Shown piece after piece: positions 27,395-36,090 of a DNA stretch of 64,000 bases. The position numbers and the translations under genes are program-made. Source of the DNA: Candidatus Bathyarchaeota archaeon A05DMB-5 (GTDB lineage: Archaea > Thermoproteota > Bathyarchaeia > Bathyarchaeales > Bathycorpusculaceae). Below the pieces are notes generated by a model. The model saw nothing but the letters and a program-made list of their open reading frames with translations. It was not told where the DNA came from and made no database searches. The stretch lies in assembly GCA_019685655.1 (NCBI GenBank), contig JABFQP010000001.1, positions 372,001-436,000 of the forward strand. The letters are read 5' to 3'. How positions within the stretch are numbered: the stretch's first letter is position 1; every line of letters begins with the position of its first letter.

Positions 27395-29194
27395 TCATTT
27401 TCGCAACTCACGTACGTAATAGTACTCTCCGATTTGTTTTTGAAACTTGTCCAGCTTTGAGTTTTCCTTGTTGACTCTTGGTCTTTTTGTAGTTGGGTCT
27501 CTTCGGAAAGTGACTTCCATGTCCTTCAAAAACATGTTCATTCCGTCTCTCAGGCTCACGGGTGGGTTTGCGGTTCCTTTCACTCCGGGCTCTCCCGTAA
27601 AAACCATTAGGCGGTCTGCTATAAAGTCTTGGGCAACCACATCATGTTCGACGACGAAGGCTGTCACGTTATGTGCTTCTACGATTCTTCTGATTGTTCG
27701 TGCCATGCTCAACCGTTCTTCAACGTCTAAGTAAGCGCTTGGTTCGTCAAGTAGGTATAGTTGAGCTTTGCGTGATAGACAAGCGGCAATGGCGACTTTT
27801 TGTAGTTCGCCACCGCTGAGTTCGGTTAGATTTCTATCCAGAAGAGGTTCTACATTTAGGGGTTGAATGATTTCTGTTTTGTACCAGCTTGAGGTGAAGT
27901 TTTCTTTTGCGACGTTTTTAAGGAGTTCTTGAACTGTACTTTCGGATTCTGCGGAGATGTATTGAGGTTTGTAGCTTACTTCTAATTCTCCAAATTTGAC
28001 CCCACCATCTGCTTCTTCGATTCCAGCAAGAATTTTCACAAAGGTTGTTTTTCCAATACCGTTTGGTCCAAGAATGCCGATGATTTCGCCTCTCTTTATT
28101 TCTCCAGGGCTTGCAACAAACTTGAAACCTTCATAGGTTTTTTCGATTTGTCCCCATTTCAGTTGTGTTTCGCCGACATCAAAGCTTGTGCGTGGAGGTT
28201 TCTCATGAAATATTATGGCTTCTTTTCTGAATCTGACGTTTTCGTCTGGGATATATCCTTCCAAGTAAATGTTTATTCCAGTTCTTACGCCGTGAACGTT
28301 AGAAACTACGCCGTAGACACCTGGCTCTCCGTAAAAAATGCAGATTTGGTCTGATAAGTAGTCTATTATTGCTAGGTCATGTTCTGCTACGATAACTGTT
28401 TTTTCTTCATCCTTTAAACTTCTTATTGCTTTAGCTACTTCCAACCTTTGTTTCACGTCTAAATAGCTTGATGGTTCGTCGAAAAGATACACGTCAGCTT
28501 CGCGGCAAATTGCCGCAGCGACGGCTACACGTTGCAGTTCGCCTCCGCTTAAAACGTCTAATGGGCGGTTCCATAGCTGTTTCAGTTCAAGTTGTTCAGA
28601 GATTTCTTCAAGTTTCTTTCTTTCGTTTACTTTCTCGAGTAGTTCTCCAACTTTTCCAGACACAGCCTTTGGAATTTTGTCTACATATTGTGGCTTATGC
28701 GAAATCTTGAGTTTATTTTCGCTCATCTTTTGGAAATATCCTTGGAGCGTTGAACCTCTATAATGTGTGATTATTCCGTTCCATTCTGGCGGCGTTTCGT
28801 AATTTCCAAGGTTTAGTTTGATTTCTCCAGAGAGTATTTTAAGCGCTGTTGTTTTGCCTATTCCGTTTTGCCCAAGCAAACCTAAAACCATGCTGGGGGC
28901 AGGTGTTGGCAGCCTGTAGAGTTTGAATGTGTTTTCTCCAAAGCGATGGCTACAATCTTTTTCTAACTCATCTGGAAGGTTGACTATTGAGATGGCTTTG
29001 AACGGGCATTTTTTTACGCATATTCCGCATCCAGTGCAGAGAGATTCAACAATTACGGCTTTGTCATCTTCAAATCGTATGGCTTCTATGCGTGTGCGCA
29101 CTATAGGGCAAAAGTGATGGCATAGTCTATTGCAACGTTTTGGCTTGCACTTGTCAAAGTCTATCACTGCAACTCTCGTCATGTCTCGTCCCAT
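27395..29194 (-). CDS. abce1: Ribosome recycling ATPase ABCE1 (RLI)
   Basis: 599 residues. Two N-terminal 4Fe-4S clusters are set by CKPKRCNRLCHHFCP and CTGCGICVKKCP; two ABC cassettes follow with Walker A GQNGIGKTT and GPNGIGKTT, signature LSGGELQ twice, and the hinge region between. It splits the 70S ribosome after termination. A TATA box (29236-29246 on the minus strand) lies about 45 bases before the ATG at 29194; an ATG four codons in is also possible. The micro-gene of EEEEW repeats lies 111 bases upstream on the same strand. Confidence 0.97.
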   Translation of the reverse strand: MGRDMTRVAVIDFDKCKPKRCNRLCHHFCPIVRTRIEAIRFEDDKAVIVESLCTGCGICVKKCPFKAISIVNLPDELEKDCSHRFGENTFKLYRLPTPAPSMVLGLLGQNGIGKTTALKILSGEIKLNLGNYETPPEWNGIITHYRGSTLQGYFQKMSENKLKISHKPQYVDKIPKAVSGKVGELLEKVNERKKLEEISEQLELKQLWNRPLDVLSGGELQRVAVAAAICREADVYLFDEPSSYLDVKQRLEVAKAIRSLKDEEKTVIVAEHDLAIIDYLSDQICIFYGEPGVYGVVSNVHGVRTGINIYLEGYIPDENVRFRKEAIIFHEKPPRTSFDVGETQLKWGQIEKTYEGFKFVASPGEIKRGEIIGILGPNGIGKTTFVKILAGIEEADGGVKFGELEVSYKPQYISAESESTVQELLKNVAKENFTSSWYKTEIIQPLNVEPLLDRNLTELSGGELQKVAIAACLSRKAQLYLLDEPSAYLDVEERLSMARTIRRIVEAHNVTAFVVEHDVVAQDFIADRLMVFTGEPGVKGTANPPVSLRDGMNMFLKDMEVTFRRDPTTKRPRVNKENSKLDKFQKQIGEYYYVRELRK

Positions 29195-29235
29195 ATCGCA
29201 TGTTAGCTAGTATAGTCTAAACATAAACATCAAAA

Positions 29236-29246
29236 TTATATAAAAA
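29236..29246 (-). promoter_or_regulatory. TATA box of abce1
   Basis: TTTATATAATT on the minus strand, just downstream of the terminator-like T-run that ends the EEEEW gene. It would place the abce1 transcript start near 29215. Confidence 0.55.
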
Positions 29247-29276
29247 CCGTTTGAATATTTTCATAAAGAAAGATAC

Positions 29277-29283
29277 AAAAAAA
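29277..29283 (-). terminator. T7 terminator after the EEEEW micro-gene
   Basis: Seven consecutive T on the minus strand, 22 bases past the TAA, followed by further T-rich sequence. It should end most transcripts of the micro-gene before abce1, though readthrough is possible. Confidence 0.45.
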
Positions 29284-29304
29284 GTTCTACGTGATACTAA
29301 ATAT

Positions 29305-29373
29305 TTACCATTCTTCCTCTTCCCACTCTTCTTCTTCCCATTCCTCTTCTTCCCATTCCTCTTCCTCTCGCAT
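29305..29373 (-). CDS. 22-residue micro-protein of four EEEEW repeats
   Basis: The ATG at 29373 follows a perfect GGAGGTGA by four bases. The product is Met-Arg followed by exactly four units of EEEEW, then TAA directly after the last Trp. The four units use different mixtures of GAA and GAG codons, so the protein repeat is exact while the DNA repeat is not; this points to selection on the peptide. TATAAAAA at 29436-29443 and the T-run at 29277-29283 give it its own transcription unit. I know of no described family. It lies directly upstream of the ribosome-splitting factor abce1. Confidence 0.7.
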   Translation of the reverse strand: MREEEEWEEEEWEEEEWEEEEW

Positions 29374-29435
29374 TTTTTCACCTCCATCTGCTTTGTGTTT
29401 AGGGATGCAAGAGAAACCTACCGTTGCTTTAAGCA

Positions 29436-29443
29436 TTTTTATA
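29436..29443 (-). promoter_or_regulatory. TATA box of the EEEEW micro-gene
   Basis: TATAAAAA on the minus strand, about 63 bases before the ATG; transcription would start near 29414, giving a leader of about 40 bases. Confidence 0.5.
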
Positions 29444-29501
29444 CGTCACTTGTCGAGAATAGCAACCAAAAGGCGTGTTTGTCTACGTATTTTTAGATGT
29501 T

Positions 29502-30461
29502 TTATTTCACGATTTTAGCCGTTAAAGAAGCAACGGTCTCTTTTGTTTCTGGCGTTTGGTATGCCCAGCACATGTTTGGTGAGTTGTGGGCTGCGCCAAA
29601 TCTTCCTTTGGTGTCAACCGCGATTAATCCCATGGAATTGTAAGTGGCTGTCATTCTCTTGTTTACGAGACTTATGGCTGACTCGACAGCTTCTTGTGCG
29701 TTTTTTCCCATTTCAATGTAATTGCAAACTGTTTTTGCCAGAACAAGCCGTATGGCTATTTCGCCAACACCTGTGGCTGAGCATGCTCCTGCTTGATTGT
29801 CCGCGTATGTGCCGCATCCTATTAACGGTGAATCGCCTATTCTTCCTGGAAGTTTTAATGGAAATCCGCCGGTTGAAGTTGCCGCTGCGACATTTCCGTC
29901 TTTGTCTAGTGCAACGGCGCCTACGGTTTCAAGCTCGAAAAATTCTGGGTGATTTTTAACTAGCCCATACAGTTTTGGCAGTTCAAACTTGCCTTCAAGA
30001 AGGATTTTCTTCTGTTGCTCATGATATTTGAGTCTGAGCTCCGTTATTGGGCTTCTTCTCTCAAGGTTGAAAATCTCGGCGAGTTTTTCTGCGCCTTCAC
30101 CAGCCACGAAAACATGGTCTGTTTTTTCCATAACTATTCTTGCCAAACGGACAGGGTTTTTAATGTCTTTTAAAAGACTTGCAGCGCCGGCTTGCAACGT
30201 TTTCCCATCCATAATTGACGCTTCCATTTCCGCTTGCTTTTCAATGTTTAAGGTCGACCCATAACCTGCGTTAAACGCGCCGTCATCTTCCATGACTGCA
30301 ACAGCTTCCATCACGCTGTCAACCGCGCTACCGCCATTATTCAAAATTTCAAAACCAGTTCTTGCCGCTCTTTTAACTCCTTCCAACCCTGGTTGGCTAC
30401 GTTCTGGTTGCCACGTGCCGGCTCCACCGTGAACTACGATTACAGGCTTTATTTCTGTCAA
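29502..30461 (-). CDS. Isoaspartyl peptidase / L-asparaginase (Ntn-hydrolase)
   Basis: 319 residues. This family cleaves itself before a Thr that becomes the nucleophile: here ETVGAVALD near residue 175 provides that Thr. VVHGGAG at the N-terminus, GAFNAGYGSTLN, and the substrate-binding GCGTYADN and ATGVGE are present. It hydrolyses isoaspartyl dipeptides and L-asparagine. It is monocistronic on the minus strand, upstream of the EEEEW gene. Confidence 0.92.
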   Translation of the reverse strand: MTEIKPVIVVHGGAGTWQPERSQPGLEGVKRAARTGFEILNNGGSAVDSVMEAVAVMEDDGAFNAGYGSTLNIEKQAEMEASIMDGKTLQAGAASLLKDIKNPVRLARIVMEKTDHVFVAGEGAEKLAEIFNLERRSPITELRLKYHEQQKKILLEGKFELPKLYGLVKNHPEFFELETVGAVALDKDGNVAAATSTGGFPLKLPGRIGDSPLIGCGTYADNQAGACSATGVGEIAIRLVLAKTVCNYIEMGKNAQEAVESAISLVNKRMTATYNSMGLIAVDTKGRFGAAHNSPNMCWAYQTPETKETVASLTAKIVK

Positions 30462-30572
30462 TGTTGATTCCTTCTCTTTAGAGTTATAGAAGTCATTTGT
30501 AGAGAAATTTAAGCCTAATGTTTACGTGCATGCATCAAAATGGATAAATCTTTGTGATTGCATGTTGAATGT

Positions 30573-30637
30573 GGGATGATGTGAGGCGACGGCTGAGAGC
30601 CAAAAGCTATGAGATAGCCACTAACCTGCACTGACCC
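30573..30637 (+). ncRNA. Candidate C/D box guide RNA
   Basis: Ordered elements are GGG (30573-30575), box C ATGATGT (30576-30582, one mismatch), D' CTGA (30593-30596), C' ATGAGAT (30609-30615, weak), D CTGA (30631-30634) and CCC (30635-30637). GGG and CCC close the kink-turn stem. Length and order fit archaeal guide RNAs. The ten bases before D' (GAGGCGACGG) could pair with CCGUC-containing sequence such as 16S helix 44. GATAAAT at 30543-30549 is a possible TATA box. It lies 24 bases before the THUMP gene, so a 5' leader is an alternative reading. Confidence 0.5.
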
Positions 30638-30660
30638 TAAAATTGTTCTATAGCAATTAA

Positions 30661-31230
30661 ATGTTAAATTTGATTGTTAACTTAATTAATAGTGAGGGTG
30701 AGGTTGTGCTTAGAGATTTTAATCTTTTAGCTACAACTTCTCGGGGAAATGAGGATGAAGCTTGCTCTGAATTGTGGTATTTGCTTGGAGAAGTGGGAGA
30801 TTCAGCGGCGACTGTTGATAAAACTGGTGTTGCAGGTTTGATTGTTGCAAAAACCGCGTTTAACCCGTTTGAAGTTATAGAGAAGCTTCACAAAATCTTG
30901 CATGAGCGTCCCTACGAATTTCGCTATACTCTTAGGATAATTCCGATAGAGAAGGTTGTCCGCACAGATTTAGGCGCTATTCAGAAGGTTGCTACTGAGT
31001 TAAGCACTAAAATAATGAAAAATGAAACGTTCCGCGTGACGGTTGAGAAACGCTTTACAGAGACATCAACAAGAGACATAATTGAGAATGCAGCAGCAAA
31101 CATAGAAAGAAAAGTTGATTTAAACAAACCCGACAAAATTCTCCTAATCGAAGTTGTCGGCGGATTGACCGGTATCTCCGTCATAAAACCTGACGAAATC
31201 TTAGCGGTCATAAAAGAAAAAGTGCTATAA
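30661..31230 (+). CDS. THUMP-domain RNA-binding protein (Tan1-like)
   Basis: 189 residues, almost wholly a THUMP domain. The RNA-binding alpha/beta pattern is visible with the helix VVRTDLGAIQKVATEL and the strand pair FRVTVEKRFTETS...DKILLIEVVGGLTGISVI. Eukaryotic Tan1 assists N4-acetylation of cytidine 12 in Leu and Ser tRNAs. There is no fused catalytic domain, so it probably acts as an adapter. The ATG is at 30661; no strong ribosome binding site is visible. Confidence 0.8.
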   Translation: MLNLIVNLINSEGEVVLRDFNLLATTSRGNEDEACSELWYLLGEVGDSAATVDKTGVAGLIVAKTAFNPFEVIEKLHKILHERPYEFRYTLRIIPIEKVVRTDLGAIQKVATELSTKIMKNETFRVTVEKRFTETSTRDIIENAAANIERKVDLNKPDKILLIEVVGGLTGISVIKPDEILAVIKEKVL

Positions 31231-31231
31231 A

Positions 31232-31798
31232 CTAACGTTGAGTAACTAACAGCGCCATCCGTTCAATAACAAGGTCGGTTAAAGCGTCTTCTATATTATC
31301 TTCTTTCGTTACGGCTTCAAGCTCCTTGTCTGATATTTTGAAAGTTTTTCGGATAGTCGCCATCTTTTGTTCGGACATTTCCAAAATTTTATCGTCAGTC
31401 TGCGCATCCATTCGCTTTGAAATAGCTGATAATGTTGCCTTCACCTTTTCTTTTTCGTCTCCAACCACGAGCACTGCTATGTTCGCTGTTTTGGGCTTGA
31501 TTCCAAGAAGCTCCATAGCCTTTCGGATTTGACGTTGCGCTGAAGCATAGAGCATTGTTTCCATTTCAAAACTTTTTGAAATGTTGCATTCGTTTTTGAA
31601 GGCGGTTAGTGCGTTTAAAACTGCAAAATACAAGTGTCGCCAGGTAGCTATAAGTTCTGCATCGAAAAATTGAATCTCCACATTTGAAGGCTTTTCCTTC
31701 CTAATTTCCTCTAAAAATTTTTTTACATCTCCGATTTTTGCGTTTTTGAAGCCTTCTATTGCCACATACTTTCTAAATTCTTCTATGCGTTTCAGCAA
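31232..31798 (-). CDS. cgi121: KEOPS complex subunit Cgi121
   Basis: 188 residues. The core from about 35 to 135 has the family pattern: VEIQFFDAELIATWRHLYFAV, then SFEMETMLYASAQRQIRKAMELLGI and a strand TANIAVLVVG. Cgi121 helps deliver tRNA to the t6A-forming KEOPS complex. The C-terminal 50 residues are a helical extension beyond the usual domain. It overlaps the phosphoribosyltransferase gene by seven bases. Sua5 for the first t6A step is at 40165-41259. Confidence 0.8.
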   Translation of the reverse strand: MLKRIEEFRKYVAIEGFKNAKIGDVKKFLEEIRKEKPSNVEIQFFDAELIATWRHLYFAVLNALTAFKNECNISKSFEMETMLYASAQRQIRKAMELLGIKPKTANIAVLVVGDEKEKVKATLSAISKRMDAQTDDKILEMSEQKMATIRKTFKISDKELEAVTKEDNIEDALTDLVIERMALLVTQR

Positions 31799-32394
31799 TT
31801 TTCTTCCTCAAAAATTTCCTTTAAAAACCTCTCGGCGATTTCTGCTGGAATTCCAGACTTTATCAGTTTCTCGATTTCTTTTTCCACCGGCGTTCCTTTT
31901 TCTCTGCATTTTTTGACTATTTTTCTAACAGTTTCTTTTATTTCCCATGGAAAAACTATCCAGCGGCTTGTTTCCTTTTCGTAGTAGTCTGGTTTTATGA
32001 TGCTCCACGGCTTGTAGTAGATTGTGGCTATTTTGACTTCTTTTGCGCCTTTTTCAAGCAAGTGCTCTTTAACTAGCTTTAGACTGTTGCCTGTGTCCGC
32101 AATTTCGTCCACAACAAGTACTCGCTTATTTTCGACTGACATAGAAACTGGCTGCGTTAAACATGGTTCACCTTTTGTTTCTGCAACTCCAATATAAAAT
32201 TCTGCTCTGACATTAGCAAGGTTAGGATTGTTCAGCAAATCGGAGAGCACTCTTGCAGGTGGCCAACCACCTCTGGAAACGCCCACAATTACGTCTGGCT
32301 TGAACTTGTTTTTGCGTATTTTTTCTGCCAAATTCAAAAGCATTGTGTATATTTGATTCCATTGAGGACTTTCAAACTCAAGTTCCATGTGCAC
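31792..32394 (-). CDS. Purine-type phosphoribosyltransferase
   Basis: 200 residues. VIVGVSRGGWPPAR forms the pyrophosphate loop and VLVVDEIADTGNSL is the PRPP-binding motif, diagnostic of type I phosphoribosyltransferases. The relatives nearest by pattern are archaeal xanthine/hypoxanthine enzymes; the base cannot be fixed here. A C-terminal helical tail of about 45 residues (KKCREKGTPVEKEIEKL) is present. GTG at 32394 follows AAGG; the ATG at 32388 is an alternative. Confidence 0.82.
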   Translation of the reverse strand: MHMELEFESPQWNQIYTMLLNLAEKIRKNKFKPDVIVGVSRGGWPPARVLSDLLNNPNLANVRAEFYIGVAETKGEPCLTQPVSMSVENKRVLVVDEIADTGNSLKLVKEHLLEKGAKEVKIATIYYKPWSIIKPDYYEKETSRWIVFPWEIKETVRKIVKKCREKGTPVEKEIEKLIKSGIPAEIAERFLKEIFEEENC

Positions 32395-32517
32395 TCAATC
32401 CTTAATTTCTTTGACAAGTATTTTTGTTGGAGCAATTATTAAGTTTTAGAATGCAGTTGCCTCTTACCATTGCATTTGAGTTGGCAGTTATATAGAAAAT
32501 GTTAAAAATGGTACGAT

Positions 32518-33405
32518 ATGATTTATCATCTGGGTTCAAAAATGAAAAAGCTAAATATGTTGCTTTTAGTTTCAATGCTAGCGATTTTCGCACTGTCTGC
32601 AATTGCTAGACCGGCTAAAGCGACTATATCATCGCACAATTGGATTGACGCTTTATTAAAAGACGAAACTGACGATTTTCTAGGAACTGTTTCCGCTGGA
32701 TACAAAACTGGGTCCACAGCAATTCTGAAAGTCAACGTTTACAACCATCTTTCTGACACTATGAACATAACTGCTGTTTACGTAGGTTTTGACTGGGGAA
32801 TCAACTACTCTTCAACTGAAGTCAACATAACTGAGTTGCTCATTTACCGATTACCACCCGGAATGTCGCATGTATTCACTATTACGTTTACCGTTCCAGA
32901 CACAACAGTGGCTTCAAACATTGTAAAACATAGCTACAAGATTTATGTAGAAGACGTTAATGCTGTTGGAACAAACTTATGGTCAAACACTCCGCAAAGC
33001 GGAAGCAATTTTGCAGTTTTATCCGACGAACAAGCAGAAGCTATAGAACTGAGACGAGAAATTGACAAATACTCATACGGTTATATGTCCCTTACTGCAA
33101 AGGCAAGAGAACTATTTCGTAGGGCTGAAGCTACGGAAGACATGGCTGACGACGATTATAAAAAAGGTAGATTTAGCGACGCAGTAAGCAATTATCAAGA
33201 TGCTTTAAGCCTATACCAAGACGCATGGAATAGCGAAACCGAGTCGCTCCTGGGATTCGAAAAGGCGTTTAAGGACATTTTATCTAATGGTTCAAGCGCA
33301 ATTACCATGGTTGGATTAGGCTACATTGTCTTCGGGCTTGGTTGGGTTTTCATTGGCATAGGCATAATAATCTACGCGGTCAGAAAGCCAAAGGCAGCCT
33401 CTTAA
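32518..33405 (+). CDS. Secreted/membrane-anchored protein with beta domain and coiled helix
   Basis: 295 residues from the ATG at 32518. A TATA box TTATATAG (32488-32495) lies about 26 bases upstream, so the mRNA may be leaderless; an ATG at 32542 is the other choice. A signal peptide (LLLVSMLAIFALSAIA) precedes a beta-sandwich region with sequons NIT, NYS and NIT, then a helical stretch with a TPR-like pair (YKKGRFSDAVSNYQDALSLYQDA), and one membrane helix near the C-terminus. No family recognised. A surface receptor or stalk is possible. Confidence 0.65.
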   Translation: MIYHLGSKMKKLNMLLLVSMLAIFALSAIARPAKATISSHNWIDALLKDETDDFLGTVSAGYKTGSTAILKVNVYNHLSDTMNITAVYVGFDWGINYSSTEVNITELLIYRLPPGMSHVFTITFTVPDTTVASNIVKHSYKIYVEDVNAVGTNLWSNTPQSGSNFAVLSDEQAEAIELRREIDKYSYGYMSLTAKARELFRRAEATEDMADDDYKKGRFSDAVSNYQDALSLYQDAWNSETESLLGFEKAFKDILSNGSSAITMVGLGYIVFGLGWVFIGIGIIIYAVRKPKAAS

Positions 33406-33500
33406 TCTTAAGTAAGCTGAAACCCCATTCTTTTTTTATCTTTCTTCAAAAATACTTATCTAATAAACATGCTTCTCATAAAGGGCGTGGAGGACTGGAG

Positions 33501-34421
33501 ATGGCTGAAATAGTGGAATGCGTGCCTAACTTTAGCACTTCAGACCCGAAAGTTGTTGAATTAATTCTTAACGAGGTTCGAAAAACGCGAAACGCGTTCC
33601 TGCTTGATTATACTTTTGATGGTTATTACAATCGGCTTGTAGTTTCAGTTGTCGGTAACAAGAAATCTGTTCTTGGCGCGGTTTTAGGCGCGTCTTTTAA
33701 GGCTGTTGAGCTTATTGACATGCGCAAGCATAAGGGTCAGCATCCACGCTTGGGCGCTGTTGACGTTGTCCCGTTTATTCCCATCAAAAACGTAACGTTA
33801 GAAGACTGCATTGAGCTTGCGAAAAAATTTGGCAAAACATTAGCAGAAAAATGTAACGTTCCCGTTTATCTTTATGGAGAGGCGCAGCCGAAGCCTGAAC
33901 GCAAAGATTTAGATTGGATTCGTGAAGGCGAATACGAAAAGCTTGCTGAAAACATCATTAAGCCAGAGCGTAAACCCGATTTTGGTCCAGCCAAGTTTAA
34001 TCCCAAAGCTGGCGCGACAATAACTGGTGCTCGTAGACTTATGGCTGGTTTTAACGTTAATTTGGGCACTGCAGATTTGGTGGTTGCGAAGAAAATTGCG
34101 AAGGCTTTGCACGCGAAAAAAGGCGGCTTTTCAAATGTTAAGGCTATGGCTGCCTTTATTCCTGAAAAGAACATCACGCAGATAGGCATGAGTATACACG
34201 ATTTTGAAAAGACACCGCTTTATCGAGTGTTTGAACTGTTGAAGGTTGAGTGTGCACGGTATAACGTGCCGATAGTAGGCTCAGAGTTCTGCGGTATGGC
34301 TCCTTTAAAAGCTCTTATTGATGTGGCTGCATATTACTTGAAGGTTGACAATTTAACAGAAGACCGCGTTTTAGAAATAGCCATACACAATGTCATGGAG
34401 AAAGGCGGTGCCTTTGAATAA
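33501..34421 (+). CDS. ftcD: Glutamate formiminotransferase
   Basis: 306 residues from the ATG at 33501, which follows GTGGAGG. It moves the formimino group from formiminoglutamate to tetrahydrofolate or its analogue, the last step of histidine breakdown. It opens with MAEIVECVPNFSTSDP and contains HKGQHPRLGAVDVVPFIP, LYGEAQ and GARRLMAGFNVNLGT, all typical. The cyclodeaminase half found in animal FTCD is absent, as in many bacteria and archaea. It overlaps hutI by 14 bases. Confidence 0.95.
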   Translation: MAEIVECVPNFSTSDPKVVELILNEVRKTRNAFLLDYTFDGYYNRLVVSVVGNKKSVLGAVLGASFKAVELIDMRKHKGQHPRLGAVDVVPFIPIKNVTLEDCIELAKKFGKTLAEKCNVPVYLYGEAQPKPERKDLDWIREGEYEKLAENIIKPERKPDFGPAKFNPKAGATITGARRLMAGFNVNLGTADLVVAKKIAKALHAKKGGFSNVKAMAAFIPEKNITQIGMSIHDFEKTPLYRVFELLKVECARYNVPIVGSEFCGMAPLKALIDVAAYYLKVDNLTEDRVLEIAIHNVMEKGGAFE

Positions 34422-35733
34422 ACCCGTCAAACCACGAGCCAGAGAAAAAGTAGACTTGCTCATTGTGAACGCTGATGAACTTGTCACTCTTGGCGGTGGC
34501 AACCAGAAACCTCGCGTTGGCAAGCAGATGCGTGAGCTTGGAATAATACGCAATGGTAGTTTAGCGATTAAAGACGGCGTTGTTGTTGCCGTTGGAAAAA
34601 CGCCTGATGTTACAAAGGTTTACAGAGCAGAAACCATACTGAGCGCTAATGGAAAAACCGTTTTACCCGGTTTTGTTGACCCTCACACGCATTTGGTTTT
34701 TGCTGGTTCACGTGAAGAAGAATTTCAAATGCGAGTTGAAGGCGCTTCTTACATGGAAATTCTCAGCGCGGGCGGCGGCATACTCAAGACTGTTAAAGAG
34801 ACAAGAAAGGCGAATGTGGAAAAGCTTGCTGATTTAGGCATAAAAACGCTTGATATTATGTTAGAGCATGGAACAACCACTGTTGAAGCCAAAAGCGGTT
34901 ATGGCTTAACAACTAAAGATGAATTAAAGATTTTGGAGGCTGCAAAACGCATAAATCAACTGCATTGCGTGAATGTGGTTTCAACTTTTCTAGGCGCTCA
35001 CGCTATTCCGCCAGAATTTAGGGATAACCCGAATGGCTACGTTAATCTTGTAGTTGAGGATATGATTCCGAAAGTGGCTGAGAAGAGCTTGGCAGAATTC
35101 TGCGATGTTTTCTGTGAAAGGGGCGTTTTCACTCTTGAACAGACTAGACGCATTTTAGTTGCTGGCAAAAATTATGGGTTAAAGCCTAAGGTTCATGCTG
35201 ATGAGATGAGCATGCTTGGTGGTGCGGAACTTGCGGCTGATGTGGGCGCTGTTTCCGCTGAGCATCTGCTTTTTTCTTCAGTTGAGGGAATAAAAGCCAT
35301 GGCTGAAAAGGGAGTGATTGCAATTTTGCTTCCCGCCGCCGCCTTTAGCCTTATGATGGGGCGTTATGCAGACGCTAGGTTAATGATTGATTCTGGCGTT
35401 CCAGTGGCTTTGGCAACCGATTTTAATCCTAACTGTTTGGTCGAGAATATGCAGTTGGTTATAGCGTTTGCCTGTCATTTTATGAGGTTAACTTCTGCTG
35501 AAGCCATTACAGCTGCAACGATAAATGCGGCTCATGCAGTTTGCAGAGCTGGCGAGGTTGGTAGTTTAGAGGTTGGCAAAAAAGCTGATGTCGTTATTTT
35601 GGATGTTCCGAATCATAAGTTTCTCGGTTACCATTTTGGCGTAAATCTCGTGGACAAAGTTATCAAAAATGGTAGAGTGGTTGTTGATAGAGAAAAGCAA
35701 GGTGAGCTGGTGCTTATTCGCGAGACCGAATAG
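34408..35733 (+). CDS. hutI: Imidazolonepropionase
   Basis: 441 residues from the GTG at 34408, seven bases after GGAG. It opens the imidazolone ring to give formiminoglutamate. The amidohydrolase metal site begins with GFVDPHTHLVFAG; KPKVHADEMS and ATDFNPN supply further ligands. It overlaps ftcD and precedes hutU, giving three of the histidine degradation enzymes. Histidine ammonia-lyase is not in the window. Confidence 0.95.
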   Translation: MPLNKPVKPRAREKVDLLIVNADELVTLGGGNQKPRVGKQMRELGIIRNGSLAIKDGVVVAVGKTPDVTKVYRAETILSANGKTVLPGFVDPHTHLVFAGSREEEFQMRVEGASYMEILSAGGGILKTVKETRKANVEKLADLGIKTLDIMLEHGTTTVEAKSGYGLTTKDELKILEAAKRINQLHCVNVVSTFLGAHAIPPEFRDNPNGYVNLVVEDMIPKVAEKSLAEFCDVFCERGVFTLEQTRRILVAGKNYGLKPKVHADEMSMLGGAELAADVGAVSAEHLLFSSVEGIKAMAEKGVIAILLPAAAFSLMMGRYADARLMIDSGVPVALATDFNPNCLVENMQLVIAFACHFMRLTSAEAITAATINAAHAVCRAGEVGSLEVGKKADVVILDVPNHKFLGYHFGVNLVDKVIKNGRVVVDREKQGELVLIRETE

Positions 35734-35745
35734 GCAAGTGATATT

Positions 35746-35985
35746 TTATTTTTTGCGTTTTCTTACTTTGTCTATTATTGTGAAGATTATCCAAACTATT
35801 ACGCCATAGATTACTGCGTTGAATATTGCTGAAGTTATTGTTTTCACTTTGAACCCTCCATATTCTATTGTTGGGTCTACGTTCATGTTTTCGCTGATTG
35901 TGTTGCCCGGTGGTAGTTCAGCATAATACAGAGTTGTAGCTAAGAAGATGAAGAAGATTGCAAGGAACACTAATACTCCTTTCAT
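35746..35985 (-). CDS. Small two-helix membrane protein
   Basis: 79 residues. The ATG follows GGAGAAAGGAGC. An N-terminal helix (VLVFLAIFFIFLATTLYY) that could be a signal anchor, a polar central loop rich in Asn and Pro, and a second helix (IFNAVIYGVIVWIIFTII) ending in KVRKRKK. It lies on the opposite strand within the histidine-degradation cluster. No family recognised. Confidence 0.6.
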   Translation of the reverse strand: MKGVLVFLAIFFIFLATTLYYAELPPGNTISENMNVDPTIEYGGFKVKTITSAIFNAVIYGVIVWIIFTIIDKVRKRKK

Positions 35986-36090
35986 GCTCCTTTCTCCTTT
36001 CGATTTACGTGAGTGTGTTCCTTAATAAACGTGACGGGTGTGAGCAAAAATTATAATGTGCTTCTGTCATTGTGGTTCACGGTGAACTGA

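Noticed and set aside
29251-29518. Plus-strand open frames across the CTT-rich stretch
   Set aside because: They are the reverse complement of the EEEEW codons and give only Ser/His- and Phe/Leu-rich low-complexity product with no ribosome binding site.
30583-30630. Resemblance to a TPP riboswitch (CTGAGA followed later by AACCTG)
   Set aside because: The downstream GGxTAATxCC and GCGxAGGG parts of the aptamer are missing and the next gene is not a thiamine gene; C/D box structure explains more of the sequence.
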